Position numbers and translations under genes: made by a program
The notes under the pieces: model-generated
What the model saw: the letters and a program-made list of their open reading frames with translations, nothing else
Told to the model about the DNA's origin: nothing
Databases searched by the model: none
Source of the DNA: Streptomyces sp. SID10853
GTDB taxonomy: Bacteria > Actinomycetota > Actinomycetes > Streptomycetales > Streptomycetaceae
Assembly (NCBI RefSeq): GCF_010548145.1
Contig: NZ_JAAGLN010000006.1
Span: forward strand, 1-64,000
Reading direction: 5' to 3'
DNA: 64,000 nucleotides
Shown: one piece after another, positions 19,770-27,791 of the stretch
How positions within the stretch are numbered: position 1 is the first letter of the stretch
Layout of the letters: every line of letters starts with the position of its first letter

Positions 19770-19942
19770 CAGGCAGCGCGGACGAACCGGTCGCGGAGCG
19801 ATCTCACCGCCCCCCGCGTATCGTGCCGCCCGGAACGGCGGGCGGCCCTGCGGACCCTGCGGGCCTGGCCGACGAGCCGCCCGGCCTCGGCTCTGCGGGC
19901 GAGTTCGGCCGCGTGGGCCTTCTGGAGATCGAGCTGGATCAT
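19769..19942 (-). CDS. small basic protein coupled to the LAL regulator
   Basis: A 57-residue frame beginning MIQLDLQKAHAAELARRAEA and ending in DRFVRAA. It is Arg/Ala-rich and predicted to be one long amphipathic helix plus a basic tail. ATG has a GGGGAGAA ribosome site 6 bases upstream, and its TGA overlaps the ATG of the LuxR gene by one base. Both features argue for a real, translated gene. From memory, similar 'LELEL.KA...R.AE' small proteins are widespread and unnamed in Streptomyces. It could bind nucleic acid or modulate the regulator, but this is not shown. Confidence 0.72.
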   Translation of the reverse strand: MIQLDLQKAHAAELARRAEAGRLVGQARRVRRAARRSGRHDTRGAVRSLRDRFVRAA

Positions 19943-20188
19943 CGTGTTCTCCCCTGTGACGGAAGCCGGTCGCGGCCTCCTGCGATCCCTTCACCTTGGT
20001 CTCCCAGGGGGGTCCGCCACATGGGGCGAGTGCCATATCCTCATGGCTGAGAGGGACTTAGCCCACGGCCAAGACGCCTTATCCGGAGCCGGCGGACAGT
20101 TGGTCACGTCGATTCCGTACTCACTTCACTGCCGCGCTACTTCACTGCCGCGCCCGCTTCGCTGCTGCCGCGCGCGCTTCGGTTCCCC

Positions 20189-21064
20189 TCACAGCAGACC
20201 GACGGCGGTGTCCACCGCGCCGGCCACGTCGTCGCCGGGCGGATACAGCAGGGCCCGGCCCGCCACCAGCCCCCGTACCGTGGGCAGTCGCAGTGCCTCC
20301 TGCCAGGCGGCGTAGGTCTCCTGCGGGGTTCCGGCCGGATCGCCGCCCAGCAGCAGCGCGGGAAGAGTGGACGCCTCCATGACCCGCTGCATGTCGGGCA
20401 CGACCGGTACCTTCAGCCAGGAGTAGGCGGAGGTGCGGCCGAGGCCCTGCGCGACCGCCATCGCCCGGATCATCGCCTCCGGCCGCAGATCGTTGACGGT
20501 TCTGCCGTCGGAGAGGCGGCGCACCCAGAACGGCTCGATCATCGCCATCAGCCGGCGGGACGCCAGTTCCGACACGGCTTCGGCGCAGCCGCTCAGCGTG
20601 CTGACCGAGGCGGGGTCGGTGGGGTCGATGCGCAGGAGCATCTTGCCGGCGTTGAAGCCCATCGTGTCGATTGCCTGGGCGTCGTAGGCGGTGAACCGGT
20701 CGTCGATCTCGAACGCGGTGCCCGGAATGCCACCGCGGTTCATCGAACCGATGACGACCTTCTTTTCCAGGGCGCCGAGCAGCAGCAGGTCCTCCAGTAC
20801 ATCCGGGGTTCCGAGCACACCGTCCACGCCGGGCCGGTCCAGGGCCGTCATCAGCCGGTCCAGCAGATCCGCCCGGTTGGCCATGGCGTCCGCCCGGCCG
20901 CCGACGCTCAGCCCACCGCGCGCGGGGTGGTCCGCGGCGACCAGCATCAGCCGGCCGCGGTCGCCGAGGAGCGAGCGGCGCTGCCTGCCTCGTGCGGCGT
21001 CGAGCACCGCCTCGGGGTGGCGCGCCCTGGTCTCCACGAGGGATCGCAGGGCCGCGTCACGCAT
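20189..21064 (-). CDS. Cgl0159-type TIM-barrel aldolase-like protein
   Basis: A 291-residue protein resembling the Cgl0159 (beta/alpha)8 family, often annotated as deoxyribose-phosphate-aldolase-like and found in actinobacterial myo-inositol gene clusters. Visible signatures: 'LMLVAADHPARGG' near residue 40, the Lys-containing 'FNAGKMLLRIDP' and 'WLKVPVVPDMQRV', consistent with Schiff-base aldolase geometry, though the catalytic Lys is not proven. It follows the sugar-isomerase-like gene by 39 bases on the same strand, so the two form an operon with the oxidoreductase remnant upstream. A role in inositol or sugar-acid breakdown is inferred from family context only. Confidence 0.72.
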   Translation of the reverse strand: MRDAALRSLVETRARHPEAVLDAARGRQRRSLLGDRGRLMLVAADHPARGGLSVGGRADAMANRADLLDRLMTALDRPGVDGVLGTPDVLEDLLLLGALEKKVVIGSMNRGGIPGTAFEIDDRFTAYDAQAIDTMGFNAGKMLLRIDPTDPASVSTLSGCAEAVSELASRRLMAMIEPFWVRRLSDGRTVNDLRPEAMIRAMAVAQGLGRTSAYSWLKVPVVPDMQRVMEASTLPALLLGGDPAGTPQETYAAWQEALRLPTVRGLVAGRALLYPPGDDVAGAVDTAVGLL

Positions 21065-21103
21065 GCTGGACCGCCCCGGCCGGGTGGTGCTCGCCCACGC
21101 CGG

Positions 21104-21982
21104 TCATCGGGCGACCCGGGACAGATAGTCCAGACTGGTCCGCACATCGGTCAACGGACCCTGGCCCGCGGGTGGTTCCCCGTCCAGTACGGTGTCCTGC
21201 TCCAGCACGTACCAGCCCGCGTAGCCGGACGTGCTCAGGGCGTCCACGATGCCTTCGATGTCCACGTCGCCCGCCCCGAGAGGGCGGTACATCCCCTCGC
21301 GCACCGCGTCGGTGTAGGCCGTCCGCCCGGACCGTACCCGCCGGGCCAGACCGGCGTCCACGTCCTTGAGGTGTACGTGCGCGACCCGCTCAGGCGCCCG
21401 GCGGGCGATCCCGGCGGGATCTGCGCCGCCGACGAGCATGTGTCCGGTGTCCAGACAGAGCGGGACCTCGCACCCGTCCAGCACCCGGTCGATCTCGTCG
21501 GGGCCCTCCACCATGGTGCCGACGTGCGAGTGCAGCACCGTTTCCACCCCGGCCCGCGCGGCACGGGCGACGATCCGGTCGAGATTGGTCAGCAGGGTGT
21601 GCCAGCCGTCGCCGTCCAGGTGCGGCTTCGAGTCGTATCCGTCCGCGCCGGTGGCCGCGGCGATGACCAGGGTGCGGGCGTCCCCGAATCCGTTCAGCGC
21701 CCGCTCCACCCCGGGCAGCGGGTCGTGGCCGCTCTCGTGCAGTACGGCGGGTACGAAGCCGCCGACCGCGGAGAGCTGATGCCCCGCCAGCAGTGCGGCA
21801 CGCTCCACGGGGTCGGCCGGGAGGAAGCCTTCCGGCCCGAACTCCGTTGCTGTCAGGCCCGCTTCCCGCATCTCGTCCAGCACCCGGGAGGCGGACATCT
21901 GGTGTCCCCAGCCCGGCACTTCGCACACACCCCACGAGATGGGCGCGCCGGCCACCCGCATCGTGCGGCCACCTCGTCTCAT
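21104..21982 (-). CDS. xylose-isomerase-like TIM barrel (inosose dehydratase/IolE-like)
   Basis: About 292 residues of the AP-endonuclease-2/sugar-phosphate-isomerase fold. 'APISWGVCEVPGWGHQM' at the N-terminus is the hallmark of IolE-like proteins; metal ligands probably include the His in 'LHSHVGTMVE', the Asp/His of 'CLDTGHML' and the His of 'VAHVHLKDVD'. Dehydration or epimerisation of an inosose or keto-sugar is plausible. The ATG at 21982 overlaps the stop of the upstream remnant by four bases (ATGA), favouring this start; ATG 21961 is an alternative. An 18-base duplication gives each start its own GAGG. Confidence 0.78.
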   Translation of the reverse strand: MRRGGRTMRVAGAPISWGVCEVPGWGHQMSASRVLDEMREAGLTATEFGPEGFLPADPVERAALLAGHQLSAVGGFVPAVLHESGHDPLPGVERALNGFGDARTLVIAAATGADGYDSKPHLDGDGWHTLLTNLDRIVARAARAGVETVLHSHVGTMVEGPDEIDRVLDGCEVPLCLDTGHMLVGGADPAGIARRAPERVAHVHLKDVDAGLARRVRSGRTAYTDAVREGMYRPLGAGDVDIEGIVDALSTSGYAGWYVLEQDTVLDGEPPAGQGPLTDVRTSLDYLSRVAR

Positions 21983-22092
21983 GCGGCCACCTCATCGGTA
22001 CGCACGACGGCACTGGTCAGGGTGGGAAGACCGGCGAGCGGACCGGCGCGAAACGCGCCGGTCCGGCCGGTACCGATAACTGCGATTCGCAT
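21979..22092 (-). pseudogene. remnant of a Gfo/Idh/MocA (inositol dehydrogenase-like) oxidoreductase
   Basis: A 37-codon frame starts Met-Arg-Ile-Ala-Val-Ile-Gly-Thr-Gly-Arg-Thr-Gly-Ala-Phe, the typical N-terminal dinucleotide fingerprint of Gfo/Idh/MocA dehydrogenases. After about 30 residues it jumps to an 'RTDEVAA' end of the kind seen at the C-terminus of such enzymes. About 300 internal residues are missing without loss of frame. The start codon, a GGAAGGTG ribosome site six bases upstream and the ATGA overlap with the next gene are intact, so translation may still feed the downstream gene. It cannot be a functional dehydrogenase. Confidence 0.7.
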
Positions 22093-22161
22093 GTGCGGCA
22101 CACCTTCCGTGCTGGAGTCAGGGTGGCCCGTGAGTTCACTCCTGCTTCTGTGGCCCGGTCA

Positions 22162-22236
22162 AGAGTCTGTGCTGACACAGAGTCTGTGCTGACATCACGG
22201 GGTAGGCCCGCTGCCATCACGGGGTACGCCCGCTGC
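22162..22236. repeat. operator-like tandem repeats upstream of the decayed operon
   Basis: Two blocks adjoin. AGAGTCTGTGCTGACA is repeated with a 17-base period (22162-22177, 22179-22194), and a 22-base unit (CATCACGGGGTA-G/C-GCCCGCTGC) is repeated head to tail with one mismatch (22193-22214, 22215-22236). The first block contains the perfect palindrome CACAGA-G-TCTGTG at 22176-22188. The array lies 70-145 bases upstream of the remnant's start and would suit a repressor of the operon. The rest of the 331-base gap holds only a TAATAT on the minus strand (22259-22264), a candidate -10 box, and no convincing gene. Confidence 0.6.
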
Positions 22237-22423
22237 GTGGCACGTCATGTGGTGCGTCATATTACGAGGAAGTACTGCCCCAGGGTGCTCTCCGCCACCT
22301 GCCGCAGCGGCCGGGCCGAACCTGCGGGGAACCGGCCGAGCCCCCACAACGACCAGATGCCCGACGGGCGGCGGCCTGCACACCGGCAGGTCCACCGTCC
22401 ATCGGGCACCAGGTCGTTCAGTC

Positions 22424-23035
22424 CTACTGGGTCGGGGCGGGCGCGGTGGCCGGAGCGGTCGGCAGCGCGGCGAACAGGTCGAAGTACATACCGACGGCGA
22501 CGATCAGGCCGATGACGGCGACACCGACGGCGCCCCAGGCCACGGCACGGACCCAGACCGCCTGCGGGCGGACGGGCGAGCTGAAGAAGGGGCGGGCCAG
22601 TACGAGGGCGCCGACGACCAGCGCCAGCAGCGCGAATACGCCGTTGACCAGGGCGGTGGTGTGCCAGGAGTCGGCGTAGACCTCGTGGATCTGCTGGGAG
22701 GCGCTGGCGCTCTGGGAGAGCTTCAGCTGGCCGGTCAGGGTCTCGCGCTCGGAGAGCACCTTGCCCATCCAGGTGCCGGAGAGCCCGACGAAGCCCAGCG
22801 CGGCGGCGACGACGGCCGCCGCGCCCGCGCCGATCCCGGAGCGGGCTGCAGCGGGGCTGCCGCCGGCCAGTTCGGCCTCCTCGGCTTCTTCCTCGGCTGC
22901 GGCTTCCGCCGTGGCGTCGTCCGCGTCGATGTCGGTGTCCTCAGCGGTCGCCTCCGCCGCGGCCTCATCGGCCTCGGCGTCCTGCACCTTGGCGGCGGAG
23001 TCGTCGGTCGTGTCGGTCTTGGTGGTGGCGTTCAT
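22424..23035 (-). CDS. three-segment membrane protein with acidic N-terminus
   Basis: 203 residues. The first ~60 are very rich in Ala, Glu, Asp and Thr and likely disordered and cytoplasmic. Three hydrophobic segments follow, near residues 66-88 ('AAAVVAAALGFVGLSGTW'), 128-150 ('ALVNGVFALLALVVGALVL') and 163-190. A polar stretch between the first two ('SQSASASQQIHEVYADSWH') is probably extracellular. I do not recognise a family beyond actinobacterial 'integral membrane protein'. ATG was chosen directly before the acidic region; upstream in-frame residues look like shadow sequence. It is followed by no co-directional gene in close range. Confidence 0.75.
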   Translation of the reverse strand: MNATTKTDTTDDSAAKVQDAEADEAAAEATAEDTDIDADDATAEAAAEEEAEEAELAGGSPAAARSGIGAGAAAVVAAALGFVGLSGTWMGKVLSERETLTGQLKLSQSASASQQIHEVYADSWHTTALVNGVFALLALVVGALVLARPFFSSPVRPQAVWVRAVAWGAVGVAVIGLIVAVGMYFDLFAALPTAPATAPAPTQ

Positions 23036-23070
23036 ACGGCGCACGCTAGGGGGGCTTTCTGAGAGTCGGC

Positions 23071-23625
23071 TTAATGCTCTCTGTGCGCCTTCCACTCGTC
23101 GGCCAGGACCGACCAGACCTCGGTGTCGTGCCGGGTCCCGCGATGGGGGTGGTTCTGCCGCAGGACGCCTTCGCGCACCATTCCCAGCCGCTTCGCGACG
23201 TTGATGCTGCCGGTGTTCTCCGGGTCGACATGCCACTCGACGCGGTGCATGCCGCGCTCGTCCACGGCCCAGTCGATCAGCAGCCCTGCGGCGCGTGTGA
23301 CCAGCCCACGGCCCGCCGCTGCGGGCTCCAGCCAGCAGCCGACCTCGCAGCAGCCGGTCGCGGCGTTGAAGTGCGGGAACAGCACCCCGCCGACCAGCGT
23401 GCCGTCCAGCCGGATGCCGAAGATCCGGCCGCTGTCCGCCGCCTGCTTGTCCGCGTACGACTGGAGGAACGCACGCGCCTCAGCGAGATCCTCGGCTGCG
23501 TCGGCGAGCCCGATGTACTGGCCGATGAACTCGCGCCCCCGGTCGATGTGGGCCAGATAGTCCCCGGCCTGCCAAGGCTCCAGCGGTCCCAGCTCCGCTC
23601 CGTCACCGAGCGATATCGCGAACAT
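23071..23625 (-). CDS. GNAT-family N-acetyltransferase (RimJ/RimL-like)
   Basis: 184 residues of the GNAT fold, closest in style to ribosomal-protein-Ser/Ala acetyltransferases RimJ/RimL/YdaF. The acetyl-CoA loop is in 'LEPAAAGRGLVTRAAG', followed by 'HRVEWHVDPENTGSINVAKR', with Asn/Ser positions typical for substrate-loop residues. The substrate is unknown. ATG 23625 has a GGAGG just upstream that lies inside the 3' end of the MMPL gene, which it overlaps by 23 bases, so the two are co-transcribed and probably coupled. Confidence 0.85.
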   Translation of the reverse strand: MFAISLGDGAELGPLEPWQAGDYLAHIDRGREFIGQYIGLADAAEDLAEARAFLQSYADKQAADSGRIFGIRLDGTLVGGVLFPHFNAATGCCEVGCWLEPAAAGRGLVTRAAGLLIDWAVDERGMHRVEWHVDPENTGSINVAKRLGMVREGVLRQNHPHRGTRHDTEVWSVLADEWKAHREH

Positions 23626-25906
23626 GCTCCTCCTCAAGATGCTTCATCTGCTCAAACTGCTTCATCTGCTTCATCTGCTTCATCACGGGTGTGCGCCCCG
23701 GCTCCACCACGGATGTGCGCTCCGGAGGGATTTTCGCACGGGCTCCCGGGGCGGGCGCCTCGATGCTGATGCGGGGCAGCCGCCGGTCCAGCCAGCCGGG
23801 CAGCCACCAGTTCGCCCGGCCCAGCAGGTGCATCAGTGCGGGGACCAGGAGCGTGCGGAGCACGAAGGCGTCGAGCGCGACAGCCGCGGCGAGCGCGATC
23901 CCGAACATCGCGATGACCCGGTCGCCGCTGAGGACGAAGGCGAGGAAGACCGAGATCATGATGACGGCGGCGGAGTTGATCACACGGCTGGTCTCGGCGA
24001 GGCCCACCCGGACGGCACGCCGGTTGTCGCCGGTCTCGCGCCACTCCTCGTACATCCGGCTGACCAGGAAGACCTGGTAGTCCATGGAGAGGCCGAAGAG
24101 CACCGAGACCATGATCACCGGCAGGAAGGGCTCGATCGGCCCCGCGCTGCCGAGCCCGAGCAGCTCGCTCCCCCAGCCCCACTGGAAGACCGCGACGACG
24201 ACGCCGAAGGCGGACGCCACCGCGGCCACGTTCATCACCGCGGCCTTCAGCGGAATGCCGATCGAGCGGAACGCCAGCAGCAGGAGCAGACAGCCCAGTG
24301 CGATGACCACGCCGACGAACAGGGGGAGTTTGCCGATGATCACCTCCGCGAAGTCGTCGTAGCTCGCGGTGACACCGCCGACCTCGACGGCGAGCGAGGT
24401 CCGGCTCTCGGCCCGGGGCAGGACGTCCGTACGCAGCCGGTCGACGAGGTCGCTGGTCTTCTGCGACTGCGGGGCCGAGTCGGGGACGACCGTCACGAAG
24501 GCCGTGTCGCCGCTGCCGTTGTAGCTGACCGGACTCACGGACGCGACACCCGCGGTCGTACGCAGCCGGGCCGGCAGTTCGTCCAGCGCCACCCGGTCTC
24601 CCGCCCCGTCCAGCTTCGCGACCAGGGTGAGCGGGCCGTTGGCGCCCGGCCCGAACCCCTCGCCGATCAGGTCGTACGCCTTGCGGGTGGTCGAGCCCGC
24701 CGGGCTGTTGCCCTGGTCGGATGTGCCCAGGTGGAGGCCGAGGGTCGGCAGCGCGAGGACCAGCATCACCGCGGCGGCGAGTGAGCCGAGCGCTCTGGGG
24801 TGCCGCTCCACGAAGGCCGACCAGCGGGCGGCGAAGCCGGTGGGCGGGTCGGGCTGCGGCCCGCGCTCGGCGAGCCGTCGCCGTTCCCGGCCGCTCAGCG
24901 CCCGCATGCCGATGTACGAGAGGAGCGCCGGCAGCAGCGTCACCGAGGCGACCACGGTCAGGACGACCGTGAGGGAGGCCGCGATGGCGACGCCGTTGAG
25001 GAAGTCCAGCCGCAGGATGAGCATGCCGAGCAGGGCGATACAGACCGTCGCCCCGGCGAAGACGACCGCGCGGCCTGTCGTGCTCACCGCGTGGGTCACC
25101 GCGTCCGCGACGGGCAGGCCGCGGCGCAACGCCTTGCGGTGTCTGGTCACGATGAACAGCGCGTAGTCGATACCGACGCCGAGCCCTATCAGCATCCCGA
25201 GCATCGGCGCGAAGTCGGCGACGGTCATCACATGGCCGAGCAGTTCGATGCCCGCGTACGCGGTGCCGACGCTGACGAGGGCGGTGGCGATGGGCAGCAG
25301 GCTCGCGGCGAAGGCGCCGAAGGCGAGGAAGAGCACCAGCGCGGCGACGGCGACCCCGATGGCCTCGCTGAGATGCACGCCGGTGGTCTGCGTGAGCGCG
25401 ATGGCGCTGCCGCCCAGCTCCACCTGGAGCCCGTCGGCCTCGGCCGCCTTCGCGGTGTCGACCACGGTCCTGACCTGCGGCTCGGGGATCTCGTCGGACT
25501 GCGCGGCGAAGGTGAACTCGGCGTAGGCGGTGTGTCCGTCGGCGCTGGTGCGCGGCGCCCCGACGGAGGAGATCCCGGGGAGGTCGTCGATCTTGTTGAG
25601 GGTCTGCGACATCCGCTGCTCGACGCCCGACGCGCGGACGCTGCCGTGCCCGGTGTGCCAGACGATGGTGTCGCTGTCGCCGCCCTGGCCGTGGAACCCC
25701 TGGTCGAGCAGGGCGGTGGCCCGCCCGGACTCCGTACCCGGCACTTCGTAGTCGTTGGAGTACGCGGACCCGGCGAAGCCCGCGGCCGCTGCGGTCCCGC
25801 CGAGGGCCAGGAGCCAGAGCAGAACAGTCGGAAGGCGGTGCCTGATGCACCATCGCGCGATGGCTGCCAACGGACTGCTCCCTCGGGGTCGACCTGCGTG
25901 GTTCAT
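23603..25906 (-). CDS. MMPL/RND-family exporter
   Basis: A 767-residue inner-membrane transporter with about 12 membrane segments in two repeats. Each repeat's central helix carries the proton-relay Asp: 'GLGVGIDYALFIVTRHR' and 'LFGLSMDYQVFLVSRMYEEW'. Large extracytoplasmic loops follow the first segment of each half. Family members export lipids, drugs or glycolipids; the cargo here is unknown. The C-terminal cytoplasmic tail ends in repeats of Met-Lys-Gln and a charged helix, coded by 9-base DNA repeats that overlap the acetyltransferase start. The start ATG has no strong ribosome site; a TTG shortly downstream preceded by GAGGGAG is an alternative. Confidence 0.9.
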   Translation of the reverse strand: MNHAGRPRGSSPLAAIARWCIRHRLPTVLLWLLALGGTAAAAGFAGSAYSNDYEVPGTESGRATALLDQGFHGQGGDSDTIVWHTGHGSVRASGVEQRMSQTLNKIDDLPGISSVGAPRTSADGHTAYAEFTFAAQSDEIPEPQVRTVVDTAKAAEADGLQVELGGSAIALTQTTGVHLSEAIGVAVAALVLFLAFGAFAASLLPIATALVSVGTAYAGIELLGHVMTVADFAPMLGMLIGLGVGIDYALFIVTRHRKALRRGLPVADAVTHAVSTTGRAVVFAGATVCIALLGMLILRLDFLNGVAIAASLTVVLTVVASVTLLPALLSYIGMRALSGRERRRLAERGPQPDPPTGFAARWSAFVERHPRALGSLAAAVMLVLALPTLGLHLGTSDQGNSPAGSTTRKAYDLIGEGFGPGANGPLTLVAKLDGAGDRVALDELPARLRTTAGVASVSPVSYNGSGDTAFVTVVPDSAPQSQKTSDLVDRLRTDVLPRAESRTSLAVEVGGVTASYDDFAEVIIGKLPLFVGVVIALGCLLLLLAFRSIGIPLKAAVMNVAAVASAFGVVVAVFQWGWGSELLGLGSAGPIEPFLPVIMVSVLFGLSMDYQVFLVSRMYEEWRETGDNRRAVRVGLAETSRVINSAAVIMISVFLAFVLSGDRVIAMFGIALAAAVALDAFVLRTLLVPALMHLLGRANWWLPGWLDRRLPRISIEAPAPGARAKIPPERTSVVEPGRTPVMKQMKQMKQFEQMKHLEEEHVRDIAR

Positions 25907-26033
25907 CAGTCTTTATCCGGAATAGACCGTAAAGAGCGCAGCCCTTTGGCGCATCACTCTGGCATCGAAACGTGATCTTTTGACTGTTTCGTGGGGTTAG
26001 TCACAGGGGTGCGCGCCGCCGTAAAGTCGGGGT

Positions 26034-26420
26034 ATGGCTGCTGAACAGGGGACCGTACGGCTCGACACCTGGATCTGGTCGGTTCGGCTCACCAAGACAC
26101 GTGCGCAGGCGGCCGCCGCCTGCCGCGCCGGTCATGCCCGCCTCAACGGCGAGCGCGTCAAGCCGGCCCACGCCGTGCAGGCGGGCGACGAGGTGCGGCT
26201 GTTCCACGCGGGACGCGAGCGGATCGTCGAGGTGTCACGGCTGGTGCGCAAGCGGGTGGGGCCGCCGGTCGCGGCCGAGTGCTATGTGGACAACAGCCCG
26301 CCGCCCCCGCCCCGGGAGGCCGTGCTCGACATCCCGGTCCGCGACCGCGGCACGGGGCGGCCGACGAAGCGGGACCGGCGGGAACTGGAGCAGCTGCGCG
26401 GCGACATCGGGCTGCGCTGA
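26034..26420 (+). CDS. RNA-binding S4-domain protein (Hsp15/HslR family)
   Basis: 128 residues. The S4 domain spans residues ~8-55 ('VRLDTWIWSVRLTKTRAQAA' then 'AGHARLNGERVKPAHAV'), and the basic C-terminal tail ('GRPTKRDRRELEQLR') is typical of Hsp15. E. coli Hsp15 binds free 50S subunits that carry stalled nascent chains; a similar ribosome-rescue role is likely. It is divergent from the MMPL gene and convergent with the transporter gene. Confidence 0.88.
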   Translation: MAAEQGTVRLDTWIWSVRLTKTRAQAAAACRAGHARLNGERVKPAHAVQAGDEVRLFHAGRERIVEVSRLVRKRVGPPVAAECYVDNSPPPPPREAVLDIPVRDRGTGRPTKRDRRELEQLRGDIGLR

Positions 26421-26421
26421 C

Positions 26422-26475
26422 CGGCGCCGGCCCGTCTGTCCGGAGGCGGCACCTCCGCACCAGGCGGGCGGCGCC
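26422..26475. terminator. nested hairpin between convergent genes
   Basis: CGGCGCCGGCCCG pairs with CGGGCGGCGCCG (one-base offset) and encloses a GGAGG/CCTCC hairpin. It fills the 58-base gap between the S4-protein and transporter stops, suggesting a bidirectional terminator. Confidence 0.5.
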
Positions 26476-26478
26476 GAC

Positions 26479-27735
26479 TCACGCTCCGACGACCCGCAGG
26501 GCCCCCCACAGCGCGACGGTCGACACGGCCAGCGTCGCCGGTACGGTCAGCAGGCCGAGCCGGGAGAAGGTGCCGAGCCTGGGGTCCTGCCCGTAGTCGT
26601 TCATGATGCGGCGCCACAGCAGGGTCGCCAGCGAGCCGACGTATGTCAGGTTCGGGCCGAGGTTCACACCGATCAGTGCGGCGAGTACCGGCCCGGGTCC
26701 CGCGGGGCCGACGACCGGCAGCAGCGCCAGGATCGCCGGCAGGTTGTTGATGGCGTTGGACAGGACCGCGGCGACCCCGGCCACCGCCAGGAGCGCGGGC
26801 AGTCCGGCGCCGCCGGGCAGCAACTGCCCGATCCCGTCGCCGAGTCCGTTGTCGACGACCGCCCGCACGACGACCCCGAGGGCGAGCACGAACAGGCAGA
26901 AGAACGGGTTGGCGTCACGCACCAGACCCATGGCGGTGGTCCGCCTGCGGCGCAGCGCGCGTACGCCGAGCACCAGGACACCGGCGAGCGCGGCCCAGAC
27001 CGGTTCGGCGCCCGCGAAGGACGTGACCACGAAGCCGACAAGTGTCAGAGCGACCACCACCACCGTGAACAGCGGCATCTCGGCCTGCTCCGCCTCGTCG
27101 GGCATGTGCGCGGGCGCGGCCAGGTCGGCGGCGAAGAACCTGCGGAAGACGGCGTATTCGACCGCGACGGCCGCCAGCCACGGCACGGCCATCAGGCCGG
27201 CGAACCGGGTGAAGGTCAGACCGCTCGCGGAGAACGCCAGCAGATTGGTCAGATTGGAGACAGGCAGCAGCAGGGACCCCGAGTTGGCGAGGTGCGCGCA
27301 GGCGTAGAGGTGCGGCCGGGGCCTGGCGCCGACCCGGGCGGCCGTCGCGAAGACCACCGGGGTGAGCAGGACGACGGTGGCGTCCAGGCTGAGCACGGCG
27401 GTCACCACGGCGGCGACCACGAAGACCCCGCCGAGCAGCCGCACCGGCCGTCCGCCGCAGACCCGCGCCACCCAGTCGCCCGCGGCGTCGAACAGTCCGT
27501 CGTCGGCGCAGAGCTGGGAGAGGACGAGCACGGCGGCGAGGAAGGCCACCACGGGCAGCAGGGTGCGCGTCTGGTCCCATGCCTCGGACGGCGAGACCGC
27601 GCCAAGCAGCACCACAAGTGCCGCCGCGGGCACGGCGGCTGCCGCTTCCGGCCGGCCCTGCGGACGGGTGACGGCGAAGGCGAGTACGCCGAGGAGCAGC
27701 GCTACGGAGAGGATCTCGGCGGGGACGGTGTTCAG
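26479..27735 (-). CDS. ArsB/NhaD-type (ion transporter superfamily) membrane protein
   Basis: About 10-11 hydrophobic segments; signatures of the arsenite/Na+ efflux (IT) superfamily include 'LSLDATVVLLTPVV', 'NSGSLLLPVSNLTNLL' and, in the second half, 'NAINNLPAILALLPVVG' and 'NLGPNLTYVGSLATLL'. It probably exports an anion or exchanges Na+. No ars regulator or reductase is adjacent, so arsenite is not assumed. The first in-frame GTG (27633) would remove the first membrane helix; the hydrophobic reading continues to a CTG at 27735 with GGAG seven bases upstream, which I take as the start. That start is uncertain. Confidence 0.8.
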   Translation of the reverse strand: MNTVPAEILSVALLLGVLAFAVTRPQGRPEAAAAVPAAALVVLLGAVSPSEAWDQTRTLLPVVAFLAAVLVLSQLCADDGLFDAAGDWVARVCGGRPVRLLGGVFVVAAVVTAVLSLDATVVLLTPVVFATAARVGARPRPHLYACAHLANSGSLLLPVSNLTNLLAFSASGLTFTRFAGLMAVPWLAAVAVEYAVFRRFFAADLAAPAHMPDEAEQAEMPLFTVVVVALTLVGFVVTSFAGAEPVWAALAGVLVLGVRALRRRRTTAMGLVRDANPFFCLFVLALGVVVRAVVDNGLGDGIGQLLPGGAGLPALLAVAGVAAVLSNAINNLPAILALLPVVGPAGPGPVLAALIGVNLGPNLTYVGSLATLLWRRIMNDYGQDPRLGTFSRLGLLTVPATLAVSTVALWGALRVVGA

Positions 27736-27791
27736 GGCGTGCTCCGTGGGGGAAGCGGGCCGGGGCCGCGCCCCGGAACACCGTGTCCTGC

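Noticed and set aside
12914..19942. Secondary-metabolite cluster around the LAL regulator
   Set aside because: The dehydrogenase, reductase, sugar dehydrogenase and regulator lack any scaffold-forming synthase.
22162..22236. Possible attachment site of an integrated element
   Set aside because: No integrase, tRNA or second att copy is visible; position upstream of an operon suits an operator better.
26479..27735. Arsenic-resistance operon
   Set aside because: The transporter belongs to the superfamily, but no arsR, arsC or acr3 gene is nearby.
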